NCBI GenBank assembly: GCA_951394405.1
Contig: OX596337.1
Coordinates: 3,162,001-3,226,000 of the forward strand
From: Coprinellus micaceus
Lineage: Eukaryota; Basidiomycota; Agaricomycetes; Agaricales; Psathyrellaceae
DNA: 64,000 bases
Direction of reading: 5' to 3'
The number at the start of each line of letters is the position of its first letter. Positions within the stretch are counted from its first letter, which is position 1. The translations under genes were made by a program, and so were the position numbers. Below are positions 45,092 to 63,320 of the stretch, one piece after another. A model generated the notes under the pieces. It saw nothing but the letters and a program-made list of their open reading frames with translations. It was not told where the DNA came from and made no database searches.

Positions 45092-48000
45092 ATGAGCACT
45101 AGGGTCACACTAGGGGTCACCCTCACGGCCTTCTTGGCCATGGCCGCGCTCCTCTTTTCAGCCAAGGATCTCGGGGAAAACCTATCACCACAAGGGTGTC
45201 GAATGTCATGGATGTCGCCCTCGTATGTGCTCCAACCCGATTTCAATGCCTCCTGGTCTACCCTGGCTCGCCGCTATTCTCTATGGTTATATAGGGAGGT
45301 GGGCTGGGATGCCCAACAGGTGCGTAGCTAAACTACGATGGGGCGCGCACCCCGCTGATAGTAGCTGTGAACCAAGGTCGGAAACAGCCTTCCTGTTCTC
45401 TTCATCCCGGGGAATGCGGGCTCGTCTCACCAGGCGAGGTCAATCGCATCCTCAGCCTCAAGGCAGTATTACTCGTCTCCGTACCGAATATCTCCGGACT
45501 TTGCAAGAAGAGCCGACGTCTACAAACCTCTAGACTTCTATGCCGGTGCGCTTGGCACCTGCCTGCAGCTGCAGAGTTGAGACTAACTCAGTGCAACAGT
45601 CGAGTTTAATGAAGACCTATCGGCATTCCATGGGACGACACTACAGTCTCAGATAGACTACACGTCCAAGGCTGTGGAGTACATCCTCTCGAAATACCCT
45701 CCGAACACAAAGATCGTCATGCTGGGACACTCGATGGGAGGTGTTGTCGCGACCTCGCTGCTCCCCTCATCAAATATCTCGTCCATCATCACGATGTCGA
45801 CGCCGTATACCCTCCCTCCCGCGCGGTTCGACAACATTATCGACCGCCTGTACGCCAGGATGGCGGAAATACTGGACAACGACCCGACGCCCATCGTGTC
45901 CCTTTGTGGTGGGGCGACAGATATGATGATTCCGTCCGAGTCGTGCATATTGCCCCAAAACTCTACATCGGCTCAGTTCAGGAGGACGGTTTTTTCTTCA
46001 GCGTTGGAGGGCTCTTGGACTGGCGTCGGGCATAGAGAGATGGTTTGGTGCCACCAAGTGCGTTGGCGCGTCGCGAGAGCAGCTCTGGAGTTGGCTCCCC
46101 TCATCTTGGAGAGGGAGCGCGTTGGCGTATTGGACCGGTGGTTACGGGATGGCCACACTCTTCCATCCAGAATCGAAGAACCCAAGCCCCTTGCCCAGGA
46201 CTCCGCGGGGCAAGTCAACGTGTTGCCCCTGCAGGAAAGGCTGTTCGTGAAGAACCCAAGGGATTCTCAGACACATATTATGCCTGTTCCGGCGGTACAA
46301 GGCGCACGGAAGTTCACTCTTCTGCTCTCGCAAGGGACGATTGACTCGGTGGCGCCTCAAAACCCCTTGCCCCTGCACGTCTCTGTCTACCAGTGTACCG
46401 GGGAAGATCTTCATCACGTCAACTGTCCACCCGTTCGACCTGGCACTTTGAAGCTTGTCCCTGCGCCTGTGGCGAATCAGCCTTTCCCTGTACCGCACTC
46501 TGGCTCGGACGAGTCAGAGGGTGTGGTGCTCTTTGAGGTTGAACTCGATACCCTGGACCAGGGAACGACACACCTTGCGGTGAAGGTTGAGAAAGGAGAC
46601 GGACGGGGGTGGGTTACTGCGGACTTCGGCTACGAGAAGGATGAAGTGGAAGCAGCGGTTAGCACGATGTGTAAGTCAAATGGTTTCGCGAACCTTTGAT
46701 TAATGAAAGCTTATTAGACTTTAGCTCTTTTGTTTGGCGGATCGGTTATCGAGATACCAGGCCACAGGGCGCTTCACAACGTCCTCAAATTCCCCAACCT
46801 ACTGTCGCATGTGCTCGTTGCCTATCGAGTTACAGCCGCAGGGAACGCGTCTCCGCAGTGCGAGGGTATGTTGCACTTTTTCTTCGACTTCACACCATCT
46901 AACATGGTTCAATTATAGATGCTACCTTTCCAACTTTATTGGCACATACTTCTAACCCTGACGAAACTCACTACTTCCCCCTTACCGACCACGACGTTCA
47001 ACAGATTGTCCTCCATACGCATATGCCGGCACCCTTTATTACCTCTTCGAAGCCTATGAACAAGGGTGTTGTACTGGACGTATTGTCCTCGGGAACGTCG
47101 GAGTGCACAAACGCAGTTAACGAGGTCAGGATAACCATAGATTGGTCAGCTACGCTTGGAAGATGGGCAACACGGTACTGGACATCGACGATTGTGTGGT
47201 CGGTCGGCGTAGTGGCGCTGGTCATATTTTATTCTTGGGACTCGAACGGTTCGTTTTCCATATGCCCTGTTTCATCTTACTGCGGGACTAATGACTCTTC
47301 CTAGGCAACATTCCCCCAGTCTCGGTGTCTCTCAACCGTTACGGAAGCTTCCTTATTCGGCGCCTACTTTTGGCCTCCTTCATGGCCTCCTTCATCCCAC
47401 TTCCCAAGCTATTCTATCTTGGGAACGCTGGGGAGCCCCTCTTTGCGGTTATCGCTCCTTTGATCCTCATAATATCCAGCGGCCTCGTTATCGCGGTCTG
47501 GTGGGTCGTGAGCGTCCTACTCTCTGCAACGAGAGTAATGAGTGGCATCGTGTTTAGGAGGTACGAGAACGTTGACTCCGCGAGGTTAACATTAATGACC
47601 CAGGATGACAGGAGAACCCGGCGAGCTGAACTCAATAGCGTTACAAGGAACACGATCATATCGATCGCTGTTCTTTTCTTGGTGATATTCCTCTTTGTAC
47701 CGTGGCAGGTCGCTTTCCTAGGTTGTTGGGTCCTCCAGCTTTACAATACCGCCGTCTCTAGACCGCAGCGCCCAGAAGGTGGCCCGGTTGCGGACGGGCG
47801 CCTAGGCAGAAGTTCCCTCGAGGAAAAAGTGGACGGAGTATCCAACACTCGGCAAAATAACGTCAACCTCAACGAGCACATCCTGCTTCTTATGACTTGG
47901 CTCCTGCCGCTCGTGGCCCCAATTCTCGCGGTGTGGGTGAGAACTCTAGCGACCGCGGGTCTAACGACGCCATTCAACGGGGACCATAATTTTGTCATGG

Positions 48001-48322
48001 TGGCTCCTTTCCTCGTCTTCGTGGACTTTGCGTCGTGGACACCCAACGGTATTTTTGCCAAGACTAGGTAAGCTCTCTTTCGAATCATGGTTTGAACCTT
48101 CGGAGAGCTGTGCACTTACTCGCGATTTCTCCGCGTAGGTGTGAGCGCGTGGTTTCTGCACGGTGGCTATTTGCGGCTGCTGCGTCAGTGGCCTTCCTGG
48201 TGGGTTCAATGAAGCCTTACCTTTCATTCCATGCCATTGCTATAGCTCTGGGCGTTCTTGTGTGTACCAAAATCGGGCGGAGATACTGGACACCACCGCC
48301 ATCAAAGACGATAAACGCTTAA
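45092..48322 (+). CDS. BST1: GPI inositol-deacylase (PGAP1/Bst1)
   Basis: Seven exons (45092-45319, 45377-45545, 45600-46670, 46725-46865, 46919-47248, 47305-48067, 48139-48322) encode 961 aa. Bst1 is an ER membrane lipase that removes the acyl chain from inositol of GPI anchors, which allows export and quality control of GPI-anchored proteins. An N-terminal anchor (TLTAFLAMAALLFSA) precedes the family's CRMSWMSPSY. The hydrolase domain contains LPVLFIPGNAGSSHQARSIA, then DFYAVEFNEDLSAFHG, then the nucleophile elbow MLGHSMGGVVA. The C-terminal half has several hydrophobic helices, including SFLIRRLLLASFMASFIPLP. All parts of the family are present, and the ATG at 45092 directly precedes the anchor. 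Confidence 0.95.
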
Positions 48323-49821
48323 TTTAGTTCTTTTAATTCAATCAGGCGGCCTATGATTCCCAATAAGGTGCTCCCGCCGTTCTAGTAGCTCGTCGTACCC
48401 CCTCCGCGTCGACTTTAGTCCCTCTTAGAGGCATTCCTAGCTGTTTATCGTCTTTGCAGGCTTTCCAAGGGCCCGGCGCCTAGTTTCCAGCGACCCGGAG
48501 CAGAGTTTGATTGCCCAGAGCGGGTCAGTGACTTTACAGTTTGATTCAGATCTCGATCTGTCTCGCACGTCAGCACATTCACGCTCCGATGGCCTCGCGA
48601 CAATCACCCACCCTTCGATTGGGTGTATCCCACAAACGAGGCCACTGAGGAGGAAACAATACGCATTTTCAAAGCGTTGACCTTGTGCCTGGTCTGCTTG
48701 CGAGATGGAGAGGTCCAACGAATTTTAGGACCGGTTTTTTGTGTGCCCTTGGCTTGAGTGGGGTTGCGAAGCCAGCGCCGGGATCAGTCGGAGCTTTACG
48801 CAGTTGCACAGCCGCGCGCTTGCGAGTTCCTGGCACCCACGCGCCTGTCACCCGATTCCCCGTTGTGCCACTTTCCGTACTTCCTGGGAACAACAAAGAT
48901 ATCAGCCCGTTCGAGGGATTTGGGGGTGGAGAACGGGATGGGAACCCGGTGGAATGGACTGCGGCGTCGACGTCGAATTGCATTAAGAATTGAAGAAGAC
49001 GTGAGGCACAAACAACACTTGGCCTTTCCCCTAAACGGAAGCATTGACAAACAGCGAGATCCGGCAGCGATCGGCAGGGCGCCGAGGTTCACAATAAACC
49101 CTCCCCCTCCTCCCCGTACTTTGCACAGTTTCTTCACAGTCTCGGAGTGGACACTGTCGTTCTTGACGGCGCATGTATTCTGTCAGTCAAGGATGTGAAA
49201 GATTGCTTGAGACTCGTGCCGAAACATCATGCGATCTAATTACGGCAACCCGGTTGAGTCACCGCTTGGCTTCCAATACACCAGCAAGGCGCCGGTCATA
49301 GCAGGAAACGTGCTGGGAGGCCATGGACAATTGGGAGAGGGATCCATGGCCCGTCCCCTTGTTTTTGTGGTGGGTTCTGGGTGGTGTGGGTGCGTTTGAG
49401 GCTGGAGGAAGGGCTGCATTGTAATCGGATGCGTTCTGATGATCCACATGGGTTTAATGACCAGATCGGGCCCTCAGTTTGCGGAAAGCGCTGCTGGTTG
49501 GAGAAAAAGAGGAGCACGGGGGCCCTAGCGGCCACGAATGGAGCGAGAGCTACTTGGGAGGCCATCCGGGGCATTTTTCTGGGGAGGGAGAGACCTGGGG
49601 GGCGGTGGCGGAGAAGGTGCTTTGTTTGGTCGTGGAGGTGACACGGCAAGAAGCCTGAGCCACGCATGCGCTAAAAAGGAAGTTTCGCACACAGAATCAT
49701 CTCGACTAACATAACCTGGCAACTTGGAACTCCGCAACTCTCCTCTCATCCACTTCGTCCCTCGAACTCTACCACCGCGAGGCCCTCGTCTCCCGCAAAT
49801 TTATTCCCTGGGGACCTGAGA
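48323..49821. other. Intergenic region upstream of the KDM5 gene
   Basis: 1.5 kb with no supported gene. Short ORFs on both strands have no domain-like content. A stretch at 49560-49640 is G-rich on the + strand. The last 150 bp are probably the KDM5 5' UTR. Confidence 0.45.
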
Positions 49822-56198
<6,377 letters not shown>

Positions 56199-56850
56199 AG
56201 CCTTATGTATTCGTGTGTCTTGTGTTTTAGCATGCCGTTTCTGCTTTGCCATCTGTTGTTGTCGTTTTCCGTTCGTTGCTCGTTTCATCTGTACATATGG
56301 TTCTTCCAGCTTTCGTCCCCTTTCTCCCTCTTGCCTACTGGTGTTACCTCCTGCGATAACCATCACAAGTCCGCCGCTGTCACCTTCAAGCATACACCCT
56401 TTCTCCATGCCATGCGCACTGTACTACATATGCTCCAACGATACGCTGTTCCGTATTTAATAAATTCTGTCTCCGGCTGGCTTTTGAAGCTCGAACTCGA
56501 GGGACTTGAGTGACAGTTCGTTAGGTCTGCACTGTTCAAGCCGTATGAAATTGAAAACCTGATTTCACCCATCCCTATGACAGCATCTAGACCCGGTATT
56601 CTAAGGACAAAAGATCTACGATGGAAGCAAAATACTGAAAACGAGAAAGGCAACAGACGGTACATATGCGGTTATTGGTGGTGCTTCTAAAAAGATAAAT
56701 ACGAACAGTGTCGGAGGAGGGTTAGTCCACATGTATGCAAGCAGAGCAGAGTGGTTGGAAAGAAATAGCAAACATGTATGGATAGATCAGTATAGATTGA
56801 GGTTCGTATTGGATTGGTGGGAAATGAGAGCAGAGCGAAGGTGAGGCTGG
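56199..56850. other. Convergent 3' spacer
   Basis: 652 bp between the KDM5 stop and the stop of the magnesium-transporter gene. The KDM5 side is T-rich and the other side A-rich, as for two facing 3' UTRs. No gene was recognised. Confidence 0.55.
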
Positions 56851-59455
56851 TTACCTCGGAACCATAAACTTGTATGTCGAGTATCCTCCGACCAGGGCAA
56901 ACGCGGCAAGGCAGGCGATGATGGATGCAAACCAGACGTAACTCTAGAGGTACGAAGTATGGTGTCAGTTGTCGGGGAACAGCTCGGATAGGAATAAGGG
57001 CGCACGTCTTGATTGTCCTGTCCCGGAACATGAACGTTCATACCCCACAAACCGGTCACCAAGTTCATAGGAATGAGGACCGTACCCAACGCCGTTAGCT
57101 TTGAGAGCACATCGTTGATCTGGTTGTTCGCATCCGTCATCTCAATTGAGATTTGCGCGAGGTAATTCGAATGCGACCTCGACAGAATCTTCTCATAGTG
57201 ATTCAGATTCTGCGTCATCGTGATCAAATGGTCCTGGATATCACTCAGGTACAGCCCGATATCACTGGTGGGTGCGACCCTCCAGTTCTCGTTGCACCTC
57301 TTCGCGAGTCCTTTGACGACGTCGGCTTTGTTGCCCATGAGCCGGAGGAGGCCCATGACCTTTTTGCGGCAGGTGCCTATGCGCCGAAGCATGTCGGATT
57401 GCTCGGCCTCTTTGAGGATGAGCACGAGTTCGTCGATGGAGTCGACTTCGTATTCGATGCTTTGGATGAGGGGACCAAAGGCGTCGGTGATATCGTCGAT
57501 GAGGGCGTAGGAGATCCAGTCGGACGTTACGGAGATGTAGTCTTTGAGCTGTTTGATCCGACGGCGGACGTTCTGAGGGTGAGGGGTCGGCCGGAAGTGG
57601 AACTACGGAGATAAAGGTAAATATAGTTTCGAGAGAGGAGAGAAGAGTCATACAGAAAGCGTGCCTTCGCGGAAGACGATGATGTACATGTTGAGCGGTT
57701 CGAGATGTGTTGGGCTGTATGGGTCCTGGTCGAAGGAACGGAAACAGACGAGGTAGTAGTTCCTGAACAGCTCAATCTTTTCACGGGTTTCCTCCATAAG
57801 AATGTCTTCTGTCGTCAGGGGATGGATATTGAAGACCTGCCAACCAACATTTTAGCACTCCCCCCTTCAATCACAATAAATACGCCCGCTGAGCTTACCT
57901 TGCTCAGCATCTTCATCTCCTCGTCCGTCGGGCACATCACATCCAACCACCAGGTGTTATCCGACTCATTATGGGGCTGTGAAGGTGAGTCGGCGGGCTT
58001 ATCGAACGGGACGCGACGAGTGCTATTCGCGTATACGCTAGCTCCGTCCGAAGGTGTGGTCCGGTGACCCAGGTAGCCCGGGGGTGGCGGCGGAGGAGTG
58101 AACGCCAAACTGGACGCAGGTCTATCCTTGAGGGTAGTGTCACCGTTGCTGACAGAGGCTTGGAATGGCGGAGGAGGAGCGGCGGGTTGGTGGCCTGCAA
58201 AGAGGTCCTCGAAAGACTGTCCTTCGGCCGGGAGTTCGCTGAGACTTCGAGCATGGATTGTGTGACTGAGCGAGTTGGAATAGAAGGAGAAGCGGTACGG
58301 CCGATCGTGGCCTTGACCAGCAGCCGCAGAGTGAAGGCCACCATGAGGCGTTGCGCCACCGCCTGTAGCATTGATAACAAAGTCGGAGTAAGGGTTGAGA
58401 CCGCTAGATGCTGCAAGGCTGGACGAGAGCAGGGGAGGGAGGCGGGGGACTGGCTCGGTTGGTGCAGACTCAAAGAGGGAAATCTTGCCTCCGATTCCCT
58501 TCCTTGGGGGCCTGGGACGCGCCGAGTTGGACTGGCTAATCTTGCGATGCCTCAACGGCCGTGTGACCTGCTCTACGCCAATTTCTTCCACAGACGTCTG
58601 AGGCTGCATACGATCGTCGCTGATTGATATGCGTATTTGGGATCTGGGTGAGGGCGACGAGGACTCTAAACGTGGCGCAAGTCCCTCAAAGGATGGGTGC
58701 CGTTCGCCTGAGTCTTCACCAGTACCCACACCCGTCGGACTCGCAACCCTTCTCCGACTGCTTGGGAAACGATCCCCTTGCCCGGGAATGGCCACTCTCG
58801 TGGTAACAGGAGACACTAGACCAAGATTGGCCTTCTCGACGGCTGCGAAGTCTTCCATACGGCTGAAGTCAAAGTTTGATCGAGAGGTATTGGGCTGGTA
58901 GGTTGGCAGGCCATAGCGCGATGACGAGGGGTCAGCAGCATCTGCGGGGTGGTGAACGGGAGCATGGTGAAGTGACGGGTCCGATCTCGCGCGCCGTGGG
59001 ACGAGGGTCTCGCCGTCCTCTTCCCCAACGATGTCGCGCATGTCCATGTCCAAATCTCTCAGGTCCTCCCGGCTCCTCCCGTCGTTCTGGTAGGTGAGAT
59101 CCTCCTCCTCGTCAATCATCGTCGGGAAGACTGGCCGCTCGGGAGAATACTGGGCTGTCCGTTCGTGATGCAGACTGGGCGGGTGGGTTTCAAAGGGCGA
59201 GCTTGTGCTTATCGTCTCGCGCCGGGCCCTGGAGAGCTGCATGGCCATGTCGACGTCCATGGTGCGCTGCCGCTCGCGGACATCCGGGTCATTGGGGTTG
59301 AATGAGCGGACGAGGGTGGGGGAGTGTCTTGCGAGGGGGGCGGGGTCATGGCTGACGGAGTCGATGGAGCTGCGACGCTGGCGGACGGGGGAGTGGGTGT
59401 GGATGGACAGTGGCGACGCAGAGACCTGGGCGTTGTCCTGGGCCGTGCCTGGCAT
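56851..59455 (-). CDS. CorA-superfamily Mg2+ transporter (Alr/Mnr2 type), 809 aa
   Basis: Four exons (59455-57899, 57836-57654, 57602-57006, 56943-56851). Alr1 and Mnr2 form pentameric magnesium channels of the plasma membrane and vacuole. The first 500 residues are a long disordered cytosolic leader rich in S, R and P, as in the fungal family. The CorA core runs from VFNIHPLTTEDILM through a long stalk helix region (DELVLILKEAEQSDMLRRIG). It ends with NLVTGLWGMNVHVPGQ, which holds the invariant GMN motif after the first membrane helix. The last exon encodes the second helix (WFASIIACLAAFALVGGY) and a short KFMVPR tail. ATG 59455 is preferred; an upstream in-frame ATG at 59509 lies within 50 bp of the tRNA gene. 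Alr and Mnr2 cannot be separated here. Confidence 0.92.
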
Positions 59456-59555
59456 GTTGGCGCAGAGAAAAGAGGACCAGCGGAGCAGCGGACGAAACAG
59501 CGCCCGCAAAAGCCGGGCGCCAACCGGGATCAGGCAGCAACCCGCACTGGACCAG

Positions 59556-59633
59556 GCCCTCGTTGTCTAATGGCTATGACGTCAGACTTCTACAGCGATC
59601 TGGAGGTTCCCGGTTCGAACCCGGGCGGGGGCT
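59556..59633 (+). tRNA. tRNA-Arg(UCU) with a 5-nt intron
   Basis: The sequence folds as a cloverleaf. The acceptor stem GCCCTCG (59556-59562) pairs with CGGGGGC (59626-59632), with one G-T pair, and T59633 is the discriminator. The D arm is GTCTAATGGCTATGAC. The anticodon stem TCAGA pairs with TCTGG. The T arm is CCCGG-TTCGAAC-CCGGG, which also supplies the B box. The loop reads CTTCTA, then CAGCG, then A. Removing CAGCG (59593-59597) leaves a standard 7-nt loop with anticodon TCT at 59589-59591. CCA is not encoded. It lies 100 bp upstream of the divergent magnesium-transporter gene. Confidence 0.93.
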
Positions 59634-59645
59634 TCTACCCCCTTG

Positions 59646-59649
59646 TTTT
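59646..59649 (+). terminator. RNA polymerase III terminator of tRNA-Arg
   Basis: A run of four T residues on the coding strand 13 nt after the tRNA end, the normal Pol III stop signal. Confidence 0.75.
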
Positions 59650-59914
59650 GGGCCCTGGGCGATCCTATTTTGCCTCGAGAGTACACGGAGAGGGTCCCCG
59701 AGAACATCACCCCCACCCCGCACCTTGTGGAACCACAACAAAGACCCTTGCCTTTCTATTAAACCCAAAAACTACAGAAGAGGAACCATCGCATCTAGAG
59801 AGTATACAGTAGTACAGTTTGTTACATATGTCCTGCGAGAAGCATTAGAGGAGGCAGAAGATCTCGTGAACTCGTAGAAGGGGTATAGCGACCGTCCATT
59901 GCACAGGTGGCAAG

Positions 59915-61453
59915 TCAGACTGCGGTCTGGATGGCCGGAAGCGCAGAGTCGAAAGGCCCCGCGACGTTCTCCAGGTACTTCTTCGCCAACCGGCCATACA
60001 CCGAGAGGAACGGCGAATAGTACTGCGGGCTCGTCCATAGGAACAACCGGCTGTGCTGTGCGATGCTCTTGTCGTAGTCGGCCTGGAGGTTCCTGCGTAG
60101 GTCCAGCCAGACCTGCGTCGTGTCCGTGATTATAACATCCACATTCCACCTGACCGCCTATAAAAAGGAAATGGTTAACGCTAAACGTTAATGAAATGAG
60201 AAGAAGGGGCGAAAGGATGCAAACCTCTGTCATGTGGGCAGGCTCGTTGACGGTCCATACCATGATCCGTTTCTCCGCCACCTTTGCGTCTTTCAAGAAC
60301 CTGAAAGATGCATGTTAGCTTTCTGCAATGATGGATAACGCGGAAATAGAATACAGGTTGTGCCCTGAATGTTGCCTGCACAAGCCCTGGCACGTGATGT
60401 GGATTGTAGGACTCACTTTTGCCCCTCCGCACTCGTCAAGCTTCCAAAGCTCATTGAGAACGTATCACACTCCTGCCAGAAGTACTTCCTCGCAACGCTC
60501 ACACTGTTTCCAATGTAGGAGCGCTTGCAGTACCCCAGATGCTCTTTCGCATGGGGAAGGAAGCAGGGATGCCACAACCCCAAGAGTATCCGGGGCGCAA
60601 GGAGCGTCTCCCAGTCCTCTTGAGAGCTGATGGTCTTGTGCATGAGCCTGAACAGACGTGCGGGGTCGTTCTGGACTTTGACGTCGACGTTGAACTTGAT
60701 GTGTTGATTCTCCGGCTACGCGCGAGGTGAGGAAAGGCCGTGGAAAGGGTAAGGAAACACACCCTCATGAGGAGTTCAACGGTCTCGTGGAACGTTGGGA
60801 TAGCCTGCTTAGGCTCCTTCTTCGTCCTAATGTGCTCCATCCCGTCGGCGCCATACCAGTTGCGTTCTTTGATCTCGCCTATTGGTGAAGACGGGAGCGC
60901 TTAGTGGGGCTGCTGTATGATCCAATGTCGCAATAGACGCGTACCACTCGAGTCCGTTGTCCGTGTAAGCACTGCGGGGAGGGCTCCTCGTCAGCTCGAG
61001 CAGCAGAGTTGCCGAAAGGTGTACTCACCCGGATCATGGAACATAACGACGATATCATCCTTCGAGACGTGGACGTCTATGGAGTGGTATGAGTGCTCAG
61101 CGCTCAGCGTTCAGAGTAATAAGAATAGCAAGACACCATCACCCAAGTGATGGCCGTGCAATGATGTGGCAGAGAAACCGCGACTCACCACTCTCAATGC
61201 CCTCCGCGCCGTCACGCATGGCAGCTTCGAAGCTGGCCAGGGTGTTCTCGGGGAAGCGTGACGAAGCCTAGAGCGCCAGTATTAGCACACACAGCGCCCC
61301 GAAGACGAGCGAAGCCATTCACGAACCCCACGGTGGCCCCAGCATTCTGAGCAACGCGCCCCAAATAGCGTTAGACAGGAATAGGTGGGCGCCCAATAAC
61401 TGACCTGGCAACGTGCGCGCCGCGATCTGCTTGTCGGTCTGCGACACTGTCAT
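59915..61453 (-). CDS. PGC1: Glycerophosphodiester phosphodiesterase family, PGC1-like phospholipase C
   Basis: Nine exons (61453-61405, 61346-61327, 61267-61189, 61076-61029, 60971-60945, 60878-60763, 60715-60417, 60300-60225, 60157-59915) encode 318 aa. Yeast Pgc1 cleaves phosphatidylglycerol to diacylglycerol and glycerol phosphate, which limits PG in mitochondria and lipid droplets. The GDPD core is intact: GHRG from a 20-nt exon, FPENTLASFEAAM, IESDVHVSKDD (Glu and Asp metal ligands) and VMFHDPVLTRTTDSSGE. FNVDVKVQNDP, RIMVWTVNEPAHM and DVIITDTTQVW follow. A hydrophobic stretch near the C-terminus (YYSPFLSVYGRLAKKYL) may attach to membranes as in Pgc1. All junctions are GT-AG and phase-consistent. 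Confidence 0.93.
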
Positions 61454-61852
61454 CCTGGGTGTGTTGGACTGGCGGTGGGGGTGACGACGGGGAGGTGGGA
61501 GGAAGCCGGGGAGGTGAGGGTAGGGAGTGGAGGAGTGGTGGGTCAGTCAGTCGGTCAGGGACTCTCCCAAGGCCTTTTTATACTCAGAAGCGCCGGACCG
61601 GGATGGCATAAAAAGCAATTGACGTCTCCTGAAAAGGAACACACACCCCTATCGCTTCCAGTTTACATAGATCCTTCCTGCCAATGAGCATGGACCCGTG
61701 TACGTGGGCGTGCTGAGTTTTCAGAATTCTTGATTTCTGAGCCGCCGCCGCTCTTACGCGCTAGGCCGTCCCTGCAATCTTCAAGCTCCGGGGACAGCAT
61801 TTGTGACTTGGAAGAAGGAATTGAGCAGACAGGCGCCCGCAGGCACCTTACC
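61454..61852. other. Promoter-side spacer of the PGC1-like gene
   Basis: 399 bp between the start codon and the MITE. The first 100 bp on the + strand are G-rich (GGTGGGGGTGACGACGGGGA). The 8-bp target duplication of the element closes the interval at 61845-61852. No gene was recognised. Confidence 0.5.
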
Positions 61853-62476
61853 AGGACCCCCCATTATGCTGAGCTATGTCCGATCCAAAATCGCTAATTT
61901 CGGCCATTTTCGCACCTCCATTTCAGGCCGGTTTCCGTCCGCATTGGGATCGGGGGTACCATTTTTGGCCCATTTTCGTCCGCACCGCGGATGATACCTC
62001 CCAGGGCGCTTATCCGTCCGCACGGGCCCAAAAATCGCGTTCAAAGCAGATTCAGGGTATTAAAATAGGTAGATACTGTACTATAGCACACAACGACCAA
62101 GTATAAAGGCTGAAACTTCGAAATAATGGTGGAGGAAGGGAGGGGTAACGAAACGAGCTGCAACCACGGTCGCTCTAATCTCGCTTGCGGCTCACAACCC
62201 AAATGCTGTCGTCCGACCATCTCCAAAAGACGAAATTTAGGCACTGGAGGGCACTGGCCGGCACTCCAGAGTGGTCCCCTCAAAAATGGTGACGACGATG
62301 AGGCCCGCCCAGGTTACCTAGGCCCGTTCCTCGCCCTCAGATTTCGTCCGCATGGGATCGGACATCGCCACCGACTAGGGTTGTTTCTCCGCACAAAAAT
62401 CGGACCTGGGGGGTCCAATTGGGGCCATTTTCGTCCGCACTGGGATCGGACCTGCATAGGGATAATGGGGGGTCCT
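61853..62476. mobile_element. Non-autonomous DNA transposon (hAT-like MITE), 624 bp
   Basis: Perfect 15-bp terminal inverted repeats, AGGACCCCCCATTAT at the left and its complement at the right, are flanked by perfect 8-bp direct repeats ACCTTACC (61845-61852 and 62477-62484). Inverted similarity continues inwards for about 40 bp, both arms sharing GTCCGATCC. The interior holds several copies of a CGTCCGCA-based subrepeat, several followed by GGGATCGG (near 61938, 61977, 62008, 62346 and 62438). No transposase ORF is present. An 8-bp target duplication is typical of hAT elements, hence the assignment. It lies upstream of the PGC1-like gene. Confidence 0.92.
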
Positions 62477-62484
62477 ACCTTACC

Positions 62485-63320
62485 CCAGTTAAGTACAGCT
62501 CCCGAATATTCCCAAATTCTCATCCGAGTTGAATGTTTGTTCGAATCGCTATTCCGAATGGCGGCTGTCACAATATTGCAACGAGGCTGGCTGGAGACCC
62601 CCTCGAGGAGCAGGTGGATGCATATGTCGGGTTTTCCGTGCCCGAGGAACGGAGAGACGGAAGATGTCGAAGCCGCCGCAACGCGTAATGCGATGCTGTT
62701 CAATTGAACGCGCCGGAACAGTGGATACGAACGTGCGTTTTGCGGGGGACCAAAGACGGATGCTCAGTGCCTAGTCAAGTACCGCAGCAGTCCAAGCAAG
62801 TCCAGATGAAGAGAAACGTGGACTTCGTCATGGAGAGAAAGATGTGCCCAGGGTATACATTGCTGTCGCGCACATGTGATGGAGTCGATCCGAAGCGCGC
62901 TCAAAAGGCCACCCTCCGTTACAGTGGACCGTTCCTGCTCCATCGCCTCACCACCCTCGGTTCCTGAACTCCACTTGGCTGCTCGAAGATGCCCTGAAGA
63001 TGACACGAGGAGCGATATGGGAAGAAGGTGGACGCAAATCGGACATAAAATCCCAGCCAAGGATGTCATGATAGCCACGTTCCACAGGGTTTGCCCCGGA
63101 AACAGCATAGCGCCAATGGCGAGAACCTTGCAATGCGCAGTGCTATTTTGGTGTTGAGCATGGATCCGAAGCGAGCGCAATACATACGCTATCGCGCTAT
63201 CTCCAGCCAACCAGAATTCCTAGGCGCTGATTAGCATGGATATTATATTCCACTCCACAAGTCCAACGGTCCACTACACCGACCCATATCCCCTCCTCCG
63301 TCCTTCAAAAAGCAAAGCAA
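62485..63320. other. Intergenic region between the MITE and the acyltransferase gene
   Basis: A minus-strand ORF at 62764-63210 (148 codons) is partly hydrophobic but has no recognisable motif and no clear promoter context; it is not called. No RNA gene was seen. Confidence 0.45.

Noticed and set aside
62764..63210. 148-codon minus-strand ORF next to the acyltransferase gene
   Set aside because: No domain, no codon bias seen, and no linked exons. Length is within what chance gives in GC-rich DNA.
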